Numbered from the stretch's first letter, positions 9,262 to 18,233 are shown. The stretch is DNA of 64,000 nt from JBAOHV01 sp037045265 (GCA_037045265.1 JBAOHV010000019.1:186001-250000), one strand, 5' to 3'. The notes: generated by a model from the letters alone, not told the origin. Numbers and translations: made by a program.

Positions 9262-10518
9262 GTGATCACTTCTCAACCATCGGCTCGCACTGCATGGACT
9301 TCTGTCGCTGTCGTCCTGGCTCTCACGGCCGGCTGCACTCAGACGACGGATCTCGAGCGCACACAGGCCCAGGTCAGAGCCGAGACCGAGGCGGTAGAAG
9401 AAGCAACGGACGCCTACGAGAGTGCTCGCGGCGGGTTCTGCCGCGATGCATCCCAGTACGTCGCTGCGCTCGACCGCTACTCGAAGCTGTTCACCGACTC
9501 GAGCGCAACCGTCGGAGACGTCCGCACGCTCGGCTCAGACCTGGAGCGTCCGCAGTCGAACGTCATGTCGAGCGCACAGGATGCGGTTGACGCTCACACC
9601 ACACTCGTCGAGGCGCAGGCCGACCTTGCTGCGGCACAGGCAGAGTTGGAGTCCCTGCAGTCGGGGTCATCCGCAACCGAGTCTCCATCGACGACGACAA
9701 CCACGACCACGCTGCTGCCTGCTGCCACCGTCGACCGGATCGCCACCGAAGAAGAAGGGCTCGAGACCGCGCTCAGCGCGGTCACTGACCAGACCCCACT
9801 CACCCAGGCCGGTCAGCAGGTCAATGCTGCTGCGTTCGCGCTGCAGGCGGCCTGGATGCGAGTGCTAGTCGAGGCAGGGTGCCTCACCGACGAGCAGCGG
9901 GTTCAGGCTGAACAGGCGGTCACCGAGTACACCGCCGCTGTCCAGTCAGCCCTGAAGGTCACCGGGCATTTCACGGGCGCAGTCGACGGCATCTACGGAC
10001 CAGAGACGGTCGCCGCGGTCCAGGCGTTCCAGACCGAGCACCAGTTGCCCGCGACCGGGTACGTCGACATCGCAACCACAAGGGCGCTGCAGCTCGAACT
10101 CGCGCAGGAGGGGACCACCGCCGCCGGGCAGGCAACCGCACAGGCCATCGCCTACGCGTCGTCTGTGCAGACCGCACTGACGCTCGCGGGCTACTGGACA
10201 GGCCCGATCGACGGCCAGTGGACCGCCGAGCTGACCGCAGCCCTGCAATCGTTCCAGAGTGCGCTCGATGTGCCGAGCACCGGCACGGTGGACGCTGCAA
10301 CGCTTGCAGCGCTTCAGCAGGCGATCGCGGACGCGAAGACCACTCCCGACACGACGACGTCAGCGCCCGGATCCACCCTCCCGGAGGCGAACCGACGGGT
10401 CGGCCACCACCGAGGGGTAACGGAGTCCTGCCGCTACCCACCAGTTCGGCCTGCGTCGGTCCACTCGCCGACGGGGTGGCGGTCGATCAGAGGTCTGCGG
10501 GAGTCGCGTCTCCTCTGA
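9262..10518 (+). CDS. Lipoprotein with two peptidoglycan-binding domains
   Basis: The GTG start at 9262 gives a signal peptide ending in lipobox LTAGC (Cys about 25). A coiled-coil-like region (residues 30-130, rich in Ala/Glu/Gln) and a Ser/Thr linker with a run of seven Thr follow. Two PG_binding_1 repeats come next: VQSALKVTGHFTGAVDGIYG ... TVAAVQAFQTEHQLPATG, and VQTALTLAGYWTGPIDGQWT ... LQSFQSALDVPSTG. It should sit on the outer membrane face and bind the wall. After TTSAPGST (about 10375) the sequence becomes Arg-rich and unlike a natural tail, so the true C-terminus may be hidden by a frame error. Confidence 0.82.
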   Translation: MITSQPSARTAWTSVAVVLALTAGCTQTTDLERTQAQVRAETEAVEEATDAYESARGGFCRDASQYVAALDRYSKLFTDSSATVGDVRTLGSDLERPQSNVMSSAQDAVDAHTTLVEAQADLAAAQAELESLQSGSSATESPSTTTTTTTLLPAATVDRIATEEEGLETALSAVTDQTPLTQAGQQVNAAAFALQAAWMRVLVEAGCLTDEQRVQAEQAVTEYTAAVQSALKVTGHFTGAVDGIYGPETVAAVQAFQTEHQLPATGYVDIATTRALQLELAQEGTTAAGQATAQAIAYASSVQTALTLAGYWTGPIDGQWTAELTAALQSFQSALDVPSTGTVDAATLAALQQAIADAKTTPDTTTSAPGSTLPEANRRVGHHRGVTESCRYPPVRPASVHSPTGWRSIRGLRESRLL

Positions 10519-10669
10519 ACTGGCTCATGTACAGCTGGTGGTAGAAGCCCTTTGCGGCCATCAGTTCGTCGTGGCGGCCAACATCGGCGACCAGACCGTC
10601 CTCGATCGCGACGATCACGTCGGCGTCGCGCAGCGTTGAGAGCCGATGGGCGATGACGAAGCTGGTGCG
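10487..10669 (-). pseudogene. C-terminal remnant of an ABC exporter ATPase
   Basis: About 60 residues match the end of an MsbA/LmrA-type half-transporter: TSFVIAHRLSTLRDADVIVA contains the switch His, followed by IEDGLVADVGRHDELMAAKG and FYHQLYMSQF. Walker A, signature and all membrane segments are absent upstream on this strand, so only a tail remains. The upstream 10670-10860 stretch holds no recognisable gene. This looks like a deletion scar. It overlaps the end of the peptidoglycan-binding gene on the opposite strand. Confidence 0.7.
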
Positions 10670-10859
10670 ACCGGTGCATCGCTCCGCAGTGCACCTCACA
10701 AGGATCGGCTCGTAGTCAAACGCAGCGATCGAGGCCCCTCCCCTTGTCGGGCGTGCCGGTCGCCCTTGTCGGCGCGACCGACGGTCCGCCGACCCGTGAC
10801 CGGGTCGCGTTCGGGGGCGAGCAGCCGCTTCGGCGTCTCCAGTCGGCCGTAGACCTCCA

Positions 10860-11756
10860 TCAGCCGACCGCTGCGGTCGGGACGAAGATCACCCACCCGG
10901 TATTCGACCCGAACGAGCACCCGGCCGCGACCCCAGCGTCGTTGGGGTTCTCGATCAGCTCCCAGCGACCGGCGAGGACCGGGCCGGCCGTGCCGGTGAC
11001 CGTCACCGGTCGCAGGTCGGTCCAGGTCTCGGTGGAATCGAACTCGCCAGGTCCCTCGCCCTCGCTGCGCCGGGTGTCATCGGTGGTGCTTCCCGACCAC
11101 CCGCCGTCGGCCTCGGTCAGCGTCGCCGGCGCCTCGACAAGGATGCCTGCGACGGTGTACCCGTCGCCCTGTGGCGCGACCTCGGCGTCGGGGAGGAGTA
11201 CGCCGGTGAACCCCGGCGGGCGCTGCTGGGGACCTTCGGTCGCCTCGACGTTCTCCGTGACCACGTACGTGCCCGTCAGGTCGACCTCACCTAGGTCGGC
11301 ATCAACGGGACTACCGGCGATCGAGGACGAGGACTGGAAGTCCGTGCACCCCTGGGGCAGGCCCACCGGAGTTCCGGCGACCGTCCGCTCCAGCGTCCCC
11401 TCCAGACGGGCAGGCGCGTCCTCGGTGGGGGGCACGAAGGTGAACGTGCCCGTGCTCGTCACCATGTAGCCGTCCGGGACAACCCCGCTCTCCGTGGTGC
11501 ACGAGCTGAGCCGCTCGATCTGGCGTGTGTAGGTGCCCGATGCCTCGTCCCACACCAAGGTCGACGGCTCGGTCGACGGGTCCTGACCCTCAGCGGGCGT
11601 ATCCTCGGGCAGATACGTACCGTCCACCCCGCCCGGCGTCACCTCGATGTCACACGGCCCCTCATCACAGGTGTGCGTGAACCGCTCCAACCGCTGGCCC
11701 GCATCGCCCAACTGCGTCGGCCCTCCCGGGCAGTGGTCCACGAAACGATGACCCAC
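10860..11756 (-). CDS. Secreted protein of unknown function, 5' end uncertain
   Basis: I do not recognise the family. The 298-residue frame is acidic and rich in Thr, Gly and Glu, with repeated modules of the kind DLTGTYVVTENVEATEG, GYMVTSTGTFTFVPPTEDAP and PVLAGRWELIENPND, which suggest a tandem beta-sheet fold outside the cell. Several Cys residues (TCDEGPC, LSSCTTE, QGCTDF) could form disulfides. The GTG at 11754 lacks a signal peptide. Another frame upstream, ending in PEGEWVIVSWTT, looks like its missing N-terminal part, so a frame break near 11740 is likely and the gene may begin around 11830, just behind the next lipoprotein gene. Confidence 0.5.
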   Translation of the reverse strand: MGHRFVDHCPGGPTQLGDAGQRLERFTHTCDEGPCDIEVTPGGVDGTYLPEDTPAEGQDPSTEPSTLVWDEASGTYTRQIERLSSCTTESGVVPDGYMVTSTGTFTFVPPTEDAPARLEGTLERTVAGTPVGLPQGCTDFQSSSSIAGSPVDADLGEVDLTGTYVVTENVEATEGPQQRPPGFTGVLLPDAEVAPQGDGYTVAGILVEAPATLTEADGGWSGSTTDDTRRSEGEGPGEFDSTETWTDLRPVTVTGTAGPVLAGRWELIENPNDAGVAAGCSFGSNTGWVIFVPTAAVG

Positions 11757-11832
11757 TCACCCTCAGGTCGAGCCATCGGCTCCACGGCAGCGGTTGTCGT
11801 CGTGACCCATGCGGCGCACCCCTGGGCCGCCG

Positions 11833-12441
11833 TCAGGCCGGCGGGGCGTTCAGCACGACCGCGATGCCGCTGTAGCTGGCATTGATCCTTGCGCCGTCGA
11901 ACGACAGCTTGCCGGAGAGGGCGACGCCGTTGAAGGTCATCTGCAACACCTCGCAGGACTTGGTGCCGGCGAAGGGCTGCACGCCCAGGCCGAGCACCGC
12001 CAGGTTGGCGGTGCCAGAGAACGTCGAGGCGCCGGCAACCACGTCGGCGTAGCTGCCCTGCGGACCGGTCCATCGACCCGAGCGCAGCGTCGGGCACTCG
12101 TAGACCCTGATGGTCCGCCTAACCGTTGGCAACGCCGTCGTCGTGTCGTCACCCGTCTGGCTAGCGAGCACCACGCAGGTGCCGACAGCATCGAAGGACA
12201 GCACACCTCCTGCCAGCGAGCAGCCGGTACTGGTCGCGTCGAGCGAGAACGAGATGGGCAGGCTGTTGGGCGCGGTCGCCTTCGGCACGTACTGCTGGCC
12301 CACGTAGCCGGTGGTCGGCGGATTGAACACGATGCCCTTCGGCGCCGCCGGCGGCGGAGCACATGCCGCGGCGAGCACGACGAGCAGACCGGCGAAGAGA
12401 GGCACCATCGCGGTGCGCGCACGGTTACGTGAAGAGTTCAT
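11833..12441 (-). CDS. Lipoprotein with Ig-like domain
   Basis: A 202-residue protein. The start MNSSRNRARTAMVPLFAGLL leads into a lipobox LAAAC. The part after the signal, GIVFNPPTTGYVGQQYVPKA, with SFDAVGTCVVLASQTGDDTT, resembles bacterial Ig-like (BIg/He-PIG) repeats found in actinobacterial surface proteins. A C-terminal domain of about 90 residues is unrecognised. The ATG at 12439-12441 is chosen because the signal peptide starts there and GGGGG lies upstream. It precedes the secreted protein at 10860-11756 on the same strand and may share its transcript. Confidence 0.65.
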   Translation of the reverse strand: MNSSRNRARTAMVPLFAGLLVVLAAACAPPPAAPKGIVFNPPTTGYVGQQYVPKATAPNSLPISFSLDATSTGCSLAGGVLSFDAVGTCVVLASQTGDDTTTALPTVRRTIRVYECPTLRSGRWTGPQGSYADVVAGASTFSGTANLAVLGLGVQPFAGTKSCEVLQMTFNGVALSGKLSFDGARINASYSGIAVVLNAPPA

Positions 12442-12559
12442 TGCATCCCCCAAAGTCGCTGCAACACGGTACACCGACCCGACTTGAAGCGCCCCGGATT
12501 CTCCTCCATCGAACCCAGGCCGATTCAGGAAGCCGCAGTGCTGCCGCTCACTCCCGAAC

Positions 12560-12870
12560 CGGGCGACACCCGCCACGATCTACACCGCAAGCCCCAAAGC
12601 CACCCCGACACCCGGCACCACCGGGCCCGTGTTGACCGCGTCGACGCCACCGGCAAAGTCACCCTGCGCCACAACGGGCGACTCCACCACATCGGCATCG
12701 GACGAGCCCACGCCCGAACCCACGTCCTGCTCCTCGTCGACGACCTCGACATCCGCATCATCAACGCCGCCACCGGAGTACTCCTCCGAGCCCTCACCCT
12801 CGACCCCACCCAGGACTACCAATCCACCGGCCGGCCACGCTCCCAAAAACGAAGAACACCCCGACCCTGA
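12560..12870 (+). mobile_element. IS481-family transposase remnant (C-terminal end)
   Basis: The segment DATGKVTLRHNGRLHHIGIG, continuing RAHARTHVLLLVDDLDIRII and ending in LTLDPTQDYQSTG, matches the extreme C-terminus of IS481/IS3-like integrase-core transposases. The catalytic DDE core is missing. An upstream frame (YTASPKATPTPGTTGP) gives the expected preceding residues, so at least one frame break lies near 12620. It marks the left edge of the accessory region, directly before the first tRNA-derived repeats. Confidence 0.75.
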
Positions 12871-12883
12871 GGGTTCGGGGTGT
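12856..12883 (+). terminator. Hairpin after the IS481 remnant
   Basis: ACACCCCGA pairs with TCGGGGTGT and the inner CCC with GGG around a TGA loop, with one mismatched pair between, giving a strong stem of about 12 bp at the end of the IS481 remnant. There is no T-run, which is normal for high-GC actinobacteria. It may be the element's terminator or part of its end. Confidence 0.45.
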
Positions 12884-12977
12884 CCGGGACGTCTCGCGAT
12901 ATCACATTGGTGTCGGAGGACTCACCCGCACAATCCCCTACTGGCCACTGGCGACTCGTGGCCTGACCCGTGGCGGT

Positions 12978-13000
12978 TCGTGTCGGAGGGGGACTTGAAC
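12978..13000. repeat. Partial copy of tRNA-Leu(GAG) 3' end (att-like site, leftmost clear copy)
   Basis: The sequence TGTCGGAGGGGGACTTGAAC (12981-13000) repeats the 3' end of tRNA-Leu at 37411 with one G fewer. Just before it, GTTCG is shared with the copy at 28239. A shorter relative, TGTCGGAGG followed by ACT, stands at 12911. Such duplications are left when integrases use the 3' end of a tRNA gene as attachment site. The region 12884-13200 otherwise holds no gene. Confidence 0.7.
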
Positions 13001-13200
13001 GCCGGGTTCAGCCATCCCAGCTCGTACCGCTGCATCCCCATCCGTGCAGATCAGAGCGGGTTTCCGTACCGGTCTCGTGCCAACGAGCACCCCGCAGAAT
13101 CACCCTGTTTCATCGCGTTTGATGACAAATCCGATGACAAACGTCGAGGTGTGTCAGAGGTCGGAACCCGGGCGCACCGCCCATCTCTCCATCGGTTGCG

Positions 13201-14544
13201 CTACGCGGGAACCGCCGGGAAGACGACCAGCGAGCCATCTCTGTCGCGAGCGATCTCGATCGCGACATCCGTCGGGCGATCGTCGGCGGTGACCCCGTCC
13301 CCGAGTTCGTGGATCTGGTGTGCCGCTCGCATCAGGCGATCGACCTCGCGTGACGTGAAGACCGGAGCGCGCAGGCCCTGACGACGAGTCAGCTCAACGC
13401 TGGAGAGCCGCAGGAGCACGCGGGCGATGTCCGACTCCAGCCTGTCGAGCCGTTGCTGGTCTGCCTTGAGCGCACGAGTGAAGTTCACGAACGGGTTTCC
13501 CGTGTCGGTCTGGGCGTTCTCCACGGCCTGGAGGATGATCACTCGACGCTTCAGAGCGATGGCCAACGCGGCGAGTTCGAGGTGAGCGCGAAACGAGCCA
13601 CCGCGGCCATCGATGCCAGCGAACGTCTCCGTCAGCGTTTCCAGATCGACGGTGTCGCCATCGGGCAGTGCGTCGAGCGCGTCCTGCCACTTCCCGAGGC
13701 GCCGATCGGCGGCAGCGAGAGCTGTGCCGATGGCGTGGACTGCTGAGTCCAGGCCGAGCGACACGCCGAGCTTGCCTTGATCGAGGAGGATGGCCGTTGC
13801 CTTGTCGATCGCATCACGACAGCCGTCGAGCGCGTTGCGCTCGTCATTGAGCTTCTCCTGGTGGAGCCCCTCAAGCAGGTCGGTGATGTGCGCGATCGCC
13901 TCTCGCCGTTGCTGCTCTGCTTGGGCGCTCACTCCGACGGCCACGGCCATGAGCACCAGCGGAGCGGCGACGGTCAGGGCGGTGCCGCCCGCGACGGCAG
14001 CACCAGCGGCGGCACCGGCACCACCGGCCGCGCCTGCTGTAGCACCAGCGCCACCAGCAGCACCCGCCGCCGCAGCTGCACCGCCGACCGGCACGAAGGA
14101 AGCCTGGCCGACCACACCCTTCGCCCCCATCAGCGGGCCACGAATCGCGCCAGCGACTGCCTTCGACCGCATCGGGCGGACGATGCCCTGGCCGACTTCG
14201 GCGGCGACCTTCGCCGGAACGACCATGCGGTAGAGGACTTCGCCCCCGGTCGAAACAACAGCGGGCGTCGGGGTGTTACTCGCCGACTGCTTGATCAGCT
14301 CTGACAGGTGTTGCGCCAGGGGGCTCGCCGCGTCGAGAGCGATGCCGCGCTTGCGATCGACGTTCTCGGGCAGAGGGTGGACCTCCAGCGTTGCGATCGG
14401 CTGATCAGCGAGCGTTGCCAGCACACCCCGCAGTTCGTTCAGCCGTTCGGCAGACATCGGCTTGTCCAGGGACACATCTGGAACTCGTACGTCCCCGGTA
14501 GCCAGCGTCCACACCGGCACGATTGTCTTGCGTTCGTCAGCCAT
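13201..14544 (-). CDS. Unknown protein with Gly/Ala-zipper hydrophobic centre
   Basis: I do not recognise this 447-residue protein. Residues about 150-215 form a very Ala/Gly-rich stretch (GGAAAAAGAAGGAGATAGAA and following) leading into a hydrophobic helix ALTVAAPLVLMAVAVGVSA. After it come helical, coiled-coil-like segments (EQQRREAIAHITDLLEGLHQ). A Gly-zipper plus membrane helix inside a soluble, helical protein is a shape seen in pore-forming or membrane-remodelling proteins. That is inference only. It sits in an accessory segment next to a HigBA-like pair and is intact, so a defence or addiction role is possible. Confidence 0.6.
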   Translation of the reverse strand: MADERKTIVPVWTLATGDVRVPDVSLDKPMSAERLNELRGVLATLADQPIATLEVHPLPENVDRKRGIALDAASPLAQHLSELIKQSASNTPTPAVVSTGGEVLYRMVVPAKVAAEVGQGIVRPMRSKAVAGAIRGPLMGAKGVVGQASFVPVGGAAAAAGAAGGAGATAGAAGGAGAAAGAAVAGGTALTVAAPLVLMAVAVGVSAQAEQQRREAIAHITDLLEGLHQEKLNDERNALDGCRDAIDKATAILLDQGKLGVSLGLDSAVHAIGTALAAADRRLGKWQDALDALPDGDTVDLETLTETFAGIDGRGGSFRAHLELAALAIALKRRVIILQAVENAQTDTGNPFVNFTRALKADQQRLDRLESDIARVLLRLSSVELTRRQGLRAPVFTSREVDRLMRAAHQIHELGDGVTADDRPTDVAIEIARDRDGSLVVFPAVPA

Positions 14545-14627
14545 AGCCTTCCCCGTCGGTTCAGAGCAGCCTACGAGCCACGGTTTGCCCGAAGTAACTG
14601 GTGCGCTGCCCGCAGGGTTGGCCTACA

Positions 14628-14915
14628 TCACCGAGTTAGCTCGACGAGCCGCAGCTCGGCGCCCATCGCCTCGGCGATGCGCTGGAGGGTGCGCGCCGTC
14701 GGGCTGGTCGCCCCGCGCTCGATGCGGCTGATGTCGCCCTGGTCGATGCCGCATCGGTCAGCAAGCTCGGACTGGGTGAGACCGTGGCGCTCGCGCAGCT
14801 CGATGACCTGCATGGCGATGTCGTAGCTCTGCCCGAAGACCTCGCGGTGTGCCTTGGCCTCCGGCGAGAGGCGCTCGCGACGGGCGGCCGTGACGTCCTG
14901 GTAGTTGCTGGTCAT
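14628..14915 (-). CDS. XRE-type HTH antitoxin (HigA-like)
   Basis: A 95-residue protein. The C-terminal two-thirds is a Cro/C1 HTH: RERHGLTQSELADRCGIDQG, then DISRIERGATSPTARTLQRI. It follows the toxin gene at 14993 by 77 bp on the same strand, giving the toxin-first order of HigBA modules. The ATG at 14913-14915 has an excellent GGAGGTG site upstream; a longer frame from 14981 does not. It should neutralise the RelE-like toxin and repress the shared promoter. Confidence 0.8.
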   Translation of the reverse strand: MTSNYQDVTAARRERLSPEAKAHREVFGQSYDIAMQVIELRERHGLTQSELADRCGIDQGDISRIERGATSPTARTLQRIAEAMGAELRLVELTR

Positions 14916-14992
14916 CTGAACACCTCCGGGGAACAGTATGGGGAAGTACCCATGAATCGTCAACCTCACCTCGCGCCTCACGCCCCGTATCG

Positions 14993-15445
14993 TCAGCGGC
15001 CCTTCTTCTTGCGCTCTCGCCGCTGGCGCTCCTTGACCTGTCCGAGAAGGCGGCGTGCCTCGGCGATCTCCCGCTGCTGTCGGCGTGGCTTCGGGTCATC
15101 GCCCTTGTCGTAGCCACCGAGCAGCAGGATGACCTTCTGCCCGTAGAAGTGGACGAACACCCGGAGCAGCACCTTCTCGGGACGGCCCACGGCGTCAGGA
15201 ACATCGCCGCCGAACATGCGAGCGACCTCGTCGGCGTCGTGTCGCACGCGGAACTCGTGGAGTCCTTCGCCCAGCGCCTTCAGCCACTCCGTTCGGACCA
15301 GATCGATCCCCCGCGCCGAGAGGACTCGATCGATGGCGGTGTCGAGCGCGACGAACTTCAAGTCCGACAGGTCGTCAACGAACCGCTGGAACGGGATCGT
15401 TCCGTCGTCCGCCTCGAAGGGCTCGGGCGTCCAGTCGCCAGGCAT
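14993..15445 (-). CDS. RelE/HigB-superfamily toxin (phage-derived Gp49-like)
   Basis: A 150-residue basic protein. WLKALGEGLHEFRVRHDADE, then VLLRVFVHFYGQKVILLLGG and YDKGDDPKPRRQQREIAEAR match the HigB/Gp49-like family: the beta-strand core, the conserved Arg in EFRV, and the lysine-rich helix at the C-terminus (ERQRRERKKKGR). Family members cleave mRNA on the ribosome. It lies directly upstream of the XRE antitoxin. The N-terminal 60 residues are longer than in minimal HigB, as in other Gp49-type members. Confidence 0.78.
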   Translation of the reverse strand: MPGDWTPEPFEADDGTIPFQRFVDDLSDLKFVALDTAIDRVLSARGIDLVRTEWLKALGEGLHEFRVRHDADEVARMFGGDVPDAVGRPEKVLLRVFVHFYGQKVILLLGGYDKGDDPKPRRQQREIAEARRLLGQVKERQRRERKKKGR

Positions 15446-15803
15446 CGGTTCCTCACGTTAGGGCTGTGGGGGGTCGGGCCGATCGGCCGCTCCGCGATGC
15501 CCAAGCCGTCATCGTCGCGCATGGGTCTGACATCGAGGATGCGTCAGATCGGCCGGGTCGAGGCTTCACAACGACAGGCCGCCGAGGTCGCGTCCGACCG
15601 GCTCGACGCCTTGGGGTTGGAGGGCGGCCAGGGACTTGGCGGTGCGGTGGTGGGTTGTGGCGTAGTCGTCCTGTCCGAAGGCCCGGGGTTTGGAGCCGAG
15701 GATCTGGCCTTCGGCGATCGGCCAGAGCATCCGATGTTGAGCGACACGGCCTGCGGCACAAGGACCCGATCCGAGCAGTCCGACCGTCGCCTAAAACTGC
15801 GCT

Positions 15804-15825
15804 GACCAGGGCGTTTGCCCTGGTC
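15804..15825. terminator. Perfect hairpin beside the att-like repeat
   Basis: GACCAGGGC and GCCCTGGTC form a perfect 9-bp stem with a four-base loop. It stands 5 bp from the tRNA-derived repeat at 15831. It may terminate transcription at the element border; no T-run is present. Confidence 0.5.
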
Positions 15826-15830
15826 ACGTG

Positions 15831-15847
15831 GTGTCGGAGGGGGGACT
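15831..15847. repeat. Partial copy of tRNA-Leu(GAG) 3' end (att-like site)
   Basis: GTGTCGGAGGGGGGACT is identical to the first 17 bases of the tRNA-Leu 3' end and its flank (37410-37426); the match then stops. It separates the HigBA-like segment from the segment carrying the first relaxase and recombinase. Confidence 0.72.
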
Positions 15848-16272
15848 CGTACCTTGACCCCACCAACAGCAGCGGAGGGTTGCTTCCTTGCTGCTTGAGA
15901 CTGACTTGCCGGAACTCGGCGTGACCCGACCGCCCGCCAAATGCACAACGATCATGGCCTCGGAGTCTCGACGAGTCCCTCGACCACAGCGTGACAACGC
16001 CTCCGCTCTTCGCCGTTGATCGATCAACGCTTGGGCGACGTCTGCGCGCAACAGTTCGATTGCCACAGGCAGCCGAGTGTGCGCCCCGATCGGAAGGGTC
16101 GCGGATCCGGCGATCCGCGCCGTCAGGCGGAGTGGAAGGACACATTTCGTGCTGCCGCGCTTCCTGAGCGGCCGAGAAGTCGGCCGCAGCGGGGATGGCC
16201 CGAGGTCCAGTCGACTCAAGGAGCTCCGGCGTGAGCTATCCGTTCGCGCTGGAGATCCGGGAGCCTCCGCGA

Positions 16273-17106
16273 CTATGCGAGTCCGGAGATGAAGCCAGTG
16301 CAGACCGCACGGATTCGTTCTTCGGGTACTGCCACCCGCAGCGACCGCACGGCCATCTCCACTCCCGGCGCGCGGCGAGCGCCGAACTGCCCTCGGAGCA
16401 TCTCGATCCCTCTCTGTGCGGGACCGGCGATGCGCTCGTCCTCCATGAGGCTGGGCATTACCTGAGCGATGAGTTCGGGTGGCGTCGTGAGAAACAGCCG
16501 GTAGACGTCCGAGGCGTCCTTGTCGTTCAGCCGGTCAGGTCGAGCGTCCTGGTCGAGTCGGTCGTGGATCTTGTGCGCCTTCGCGATCAGCAACGCGGTC
16601 GGCCCGGCCACCAGCGCATCGATCGCTCGCCGATCCTCATCGTCGAGCGCTTCGATCGTGAGCCAGTCGTTGTCGATGGTCGCTGCCTCCAGGCCGGCGG
16701 CCTTCCGCGCTGCGCGGTTGCCGTGCGCCGGGAGTCGAGCGCCTCGCGAGCCACCCGGCGGGGCCGTGCCCTCCGGGACCATCAGGTCGACGGGCACATC
16801 GATCTCGTCGCCACCTACTTCCACGGTCCGCATCCACACGCCTGGATCCTCCGCACCGAGCGGGCCCTCGTGGCGGAAACGTTCGCGCATGACCGCCTCG
16901 AGCAGGGGTGCGTCTGCCAATCGGTCACTGGCGAGAGCAAGGTCGCTGTCGGTTGTGTACTCCGCCACACCGGGGAGTTCGACATCGGTACGTAGGTAGA
17001 CGGCCTGGGCGCCAACGACGATGACAGCATCGCGGTGCTCAGCGAGGTCCTCCAACGCGTCGAGCAACACCTGCCGGGACGCCACGTAGAGCGGCTCGAC
17101 CGTCAC
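16273..17106 (-). CDS. AbiEii-like nucleotidyltransferase (toxin candidate)
   Basis: A 277-residue protein of the nucleotidyltransferase fold. AVIVVGAQAVYLRT is the Gly-containing strand-turn, and YTTDSDLAL supplies the paired Asp residues (about D53 and D55) for metal and NTP binding, as in AbiEii/MNT families. A later helix LIAKAHKIHDRL has the conserved Lys region of AbiEii-like toxins. The GTG start at 17104-17106 overlaps the upstream gene's TGA (GTGA), a strong sign of coupled synthesis with that putative antitoxin. Known relatives NMPylate or otherwise modify targets such as tRNA; the target here is unknown. Confidence 0.7.
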   Translation of the reverse strand: MTVEPLYVASRQVLLDALEDLAEHRDAVIVVGAQAVYLRTDVELPGVAEYTTDSDLALASDRLADAPLLEAVMRERFRHEGPLGAEDPGVWMRTVEVGGDEIDVPVDLMVPEGTAPPGGSRGARLPAHGNRAARKAAGLEAATIDNDWLTIEALDDEDRRAIDALVAGPTALLIAKAHKIHDRLDQDARPDRLNDKDASDVYRLFLTTPPELIAQVMPSLMEDERIAGPAQRGIEMLRGQFGARRAPGVEMAVRSLRVAVPEERIRAVCTGFISGLA

Positions 17107-18233
17107 CGTCGTGCTCGCTGTCGATACGCGGTGAGCGAGTCCCACTGCCACTCTCTGGGGTTCTTCTGCATCCACTCGATCAGTGCTTCCCCCTCGGCGG
17201 GCATCCGCCCGGAGCCCCCGAGGCAGTCCACGGCGAGCTGGGGCAGGTTCACGAACTCGATGCCGCCCGCGGTCCGCGTGTCCTCGACGACGCGATCGTT
17301 CGGTGGCCACATCAACATGACGTCAGCGCCCTCGTCGGCGGGCAGCAGGTTGAGTTCGGACTGGGCTTCGTCGAAGAAGGGAAGGCCGCCATCCGGCTTG
17401 AGGTAGAGCGCGAGCAACGCGGGCGACGCGACAGGCGCCAGCCGGACCGCAGCGAACGAACCGGTCACGACGGAGCGCGACGCCATACCCGACCTGGCCA
17501 GCGACTCGAATGCTGCCTGCGCCCCCTTGGGAGAGATGAAACCCCGCACGGTGTTGACCTTGAACAGGTCGATCGCCTGACCACGTTGACGGAGCATGGC
17601 CGGCCAGTCAACCGACTCCACAGGGCCTCGGGTTTCGCGGCGGATCAGTGCCTCGTCGGCGAGGCGGTCAAGGACTCGGCTGACATAGCCCCTGCTGATC
17701 CCGGTCTCCGTCTCGATGTCGAGAACCCCGTAGGGCGGCTCGACCTCGGCCAGGAACCTGATCACCCGCCACGCTGCCACGCCGTTGAGCCCCGCACTGC
17801 GCTTCGACGTCGACGACTTCGGTCGGCGATCAGAGCCCGTCGTCTCCACGAACATCGGCGGGTTCCTCATCACGAGTCGCGTGTTGCCCGTCAGGTCGAG
17901 GAAGCTGATGTCCTCCTGAGCGAGCAGCTCGCGCGTCCGCGACGAGAGAAACTCACTGACGAGAAGGATGGGACGATCACCCGACGCTTCTCGGAGGCGG
18001 CGGGTCAGTCCGCCGAGCAGGCGCTCGACGTCGACCGCAGCGAAGTTGCGTTTCGCCTCGACGATCACATGGCCCGAGGCGCCACTGGACTGCGGGGTGA
18101 ACGTGAACAGAACATCGCCCTCACCCGACCCGGCGCCCTGCCCCTGGACCTGCTCCACAGTCCAGCCAGGAGGCACACGGTCGGCCAGCAGCATCAGCGC
18201 CGACTCGATGAGCTGTCCTTCATCCTGAGGCAT
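17103..18233 (-). CDS. AbiEi-like regulator/antitoxin with winged-helix domain
   Basis: About 376 residues. The N-terminal 130 residues resemble a restriction-endonuclease-like or DUF-type domain: GHVIVEAKRNF, RPILLVSEFLSSRTRELLAQ and DISFLDLTGNTRLVMRNPPM. A winged helix follows: VIRFLAEVEPPYGVLDIETE, GISRGYVSRVLDRLADEALI. It ends inside the start of the nucleotidyltransferase gene, giving an antitoxin-first AbiE-like order. The ATG at 18233 is used; a TTG at 18254 is possible, and neither has a clear ribosome site. The LTGNTRLV element also occurs in stand-alone actinobacterial regulators, so the type IV TA call is probable, not certain. Confidence 0.65.
   Translation of the reverse strand: MPQDEGQLIESALMLLADRVPPGWTVEQVQGQGAGSGEGDVLFTFTPQSSGASGHVIVEAKRNFAAVDVERLLGGLTRRLREASGDRPILLVSEFLSSRTRELLAQEDISFLDLTGNTRLVMRNPPMFVETTGSDRRPKSSTSKRSAGLNGVAAWRVIRFLAEVEPPYGVLDIETETGISRGYVSRVLDRLADEALIRRETRGPVESVDWPAMLRQRGQAIDLFKVNTVRGFISPKGAQAAFESLARSGMASRSVVTGSFAAVRLAPVASPALLALYLKPDGGLPFFDEAQSELNLLPADEGADVMLMWPPNDRVVEDTRTAGGIEFVNLPQLAVDCLGGSGRMPAEGEALIEWMQKNPREWQWDSLTAYRQRARR

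Larger units (their letters stand above)
15449..16272. other. Gene-poor stretch at an element boundary
   Basis: No confident gene is seen. On the minus strand a short open stretch ending at 15566 reads HRMLWPIAEGQILGSKPRAF and then GQDDYATTHHRTAKSLAALQ. It looks like the tail of a real but unrecognised protein with no plausible start, because a stop lies just upstream near 15790. A hairpin (15804-15825) and a tRNA-derived repeat (15831) follow. The rest, 15850-16272, shows nothing recognisable. Confidence 0.4.

Noticed and set aside
10670..10859. Minus-strand frame beginning MLVRVEYRVGDLRPDRSGRL upstream of the exporter remnant
   Set aside because: No recognisable motif, no ribosome site, and the sequence is Arg-rich; left unannotated.
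12911..12928. TGTCGGAGGACT as a fifth attachment-site copy
   Set aside because: Only about nine bases match the tRNA end; mentioned with the 12978 copy but not called separately.
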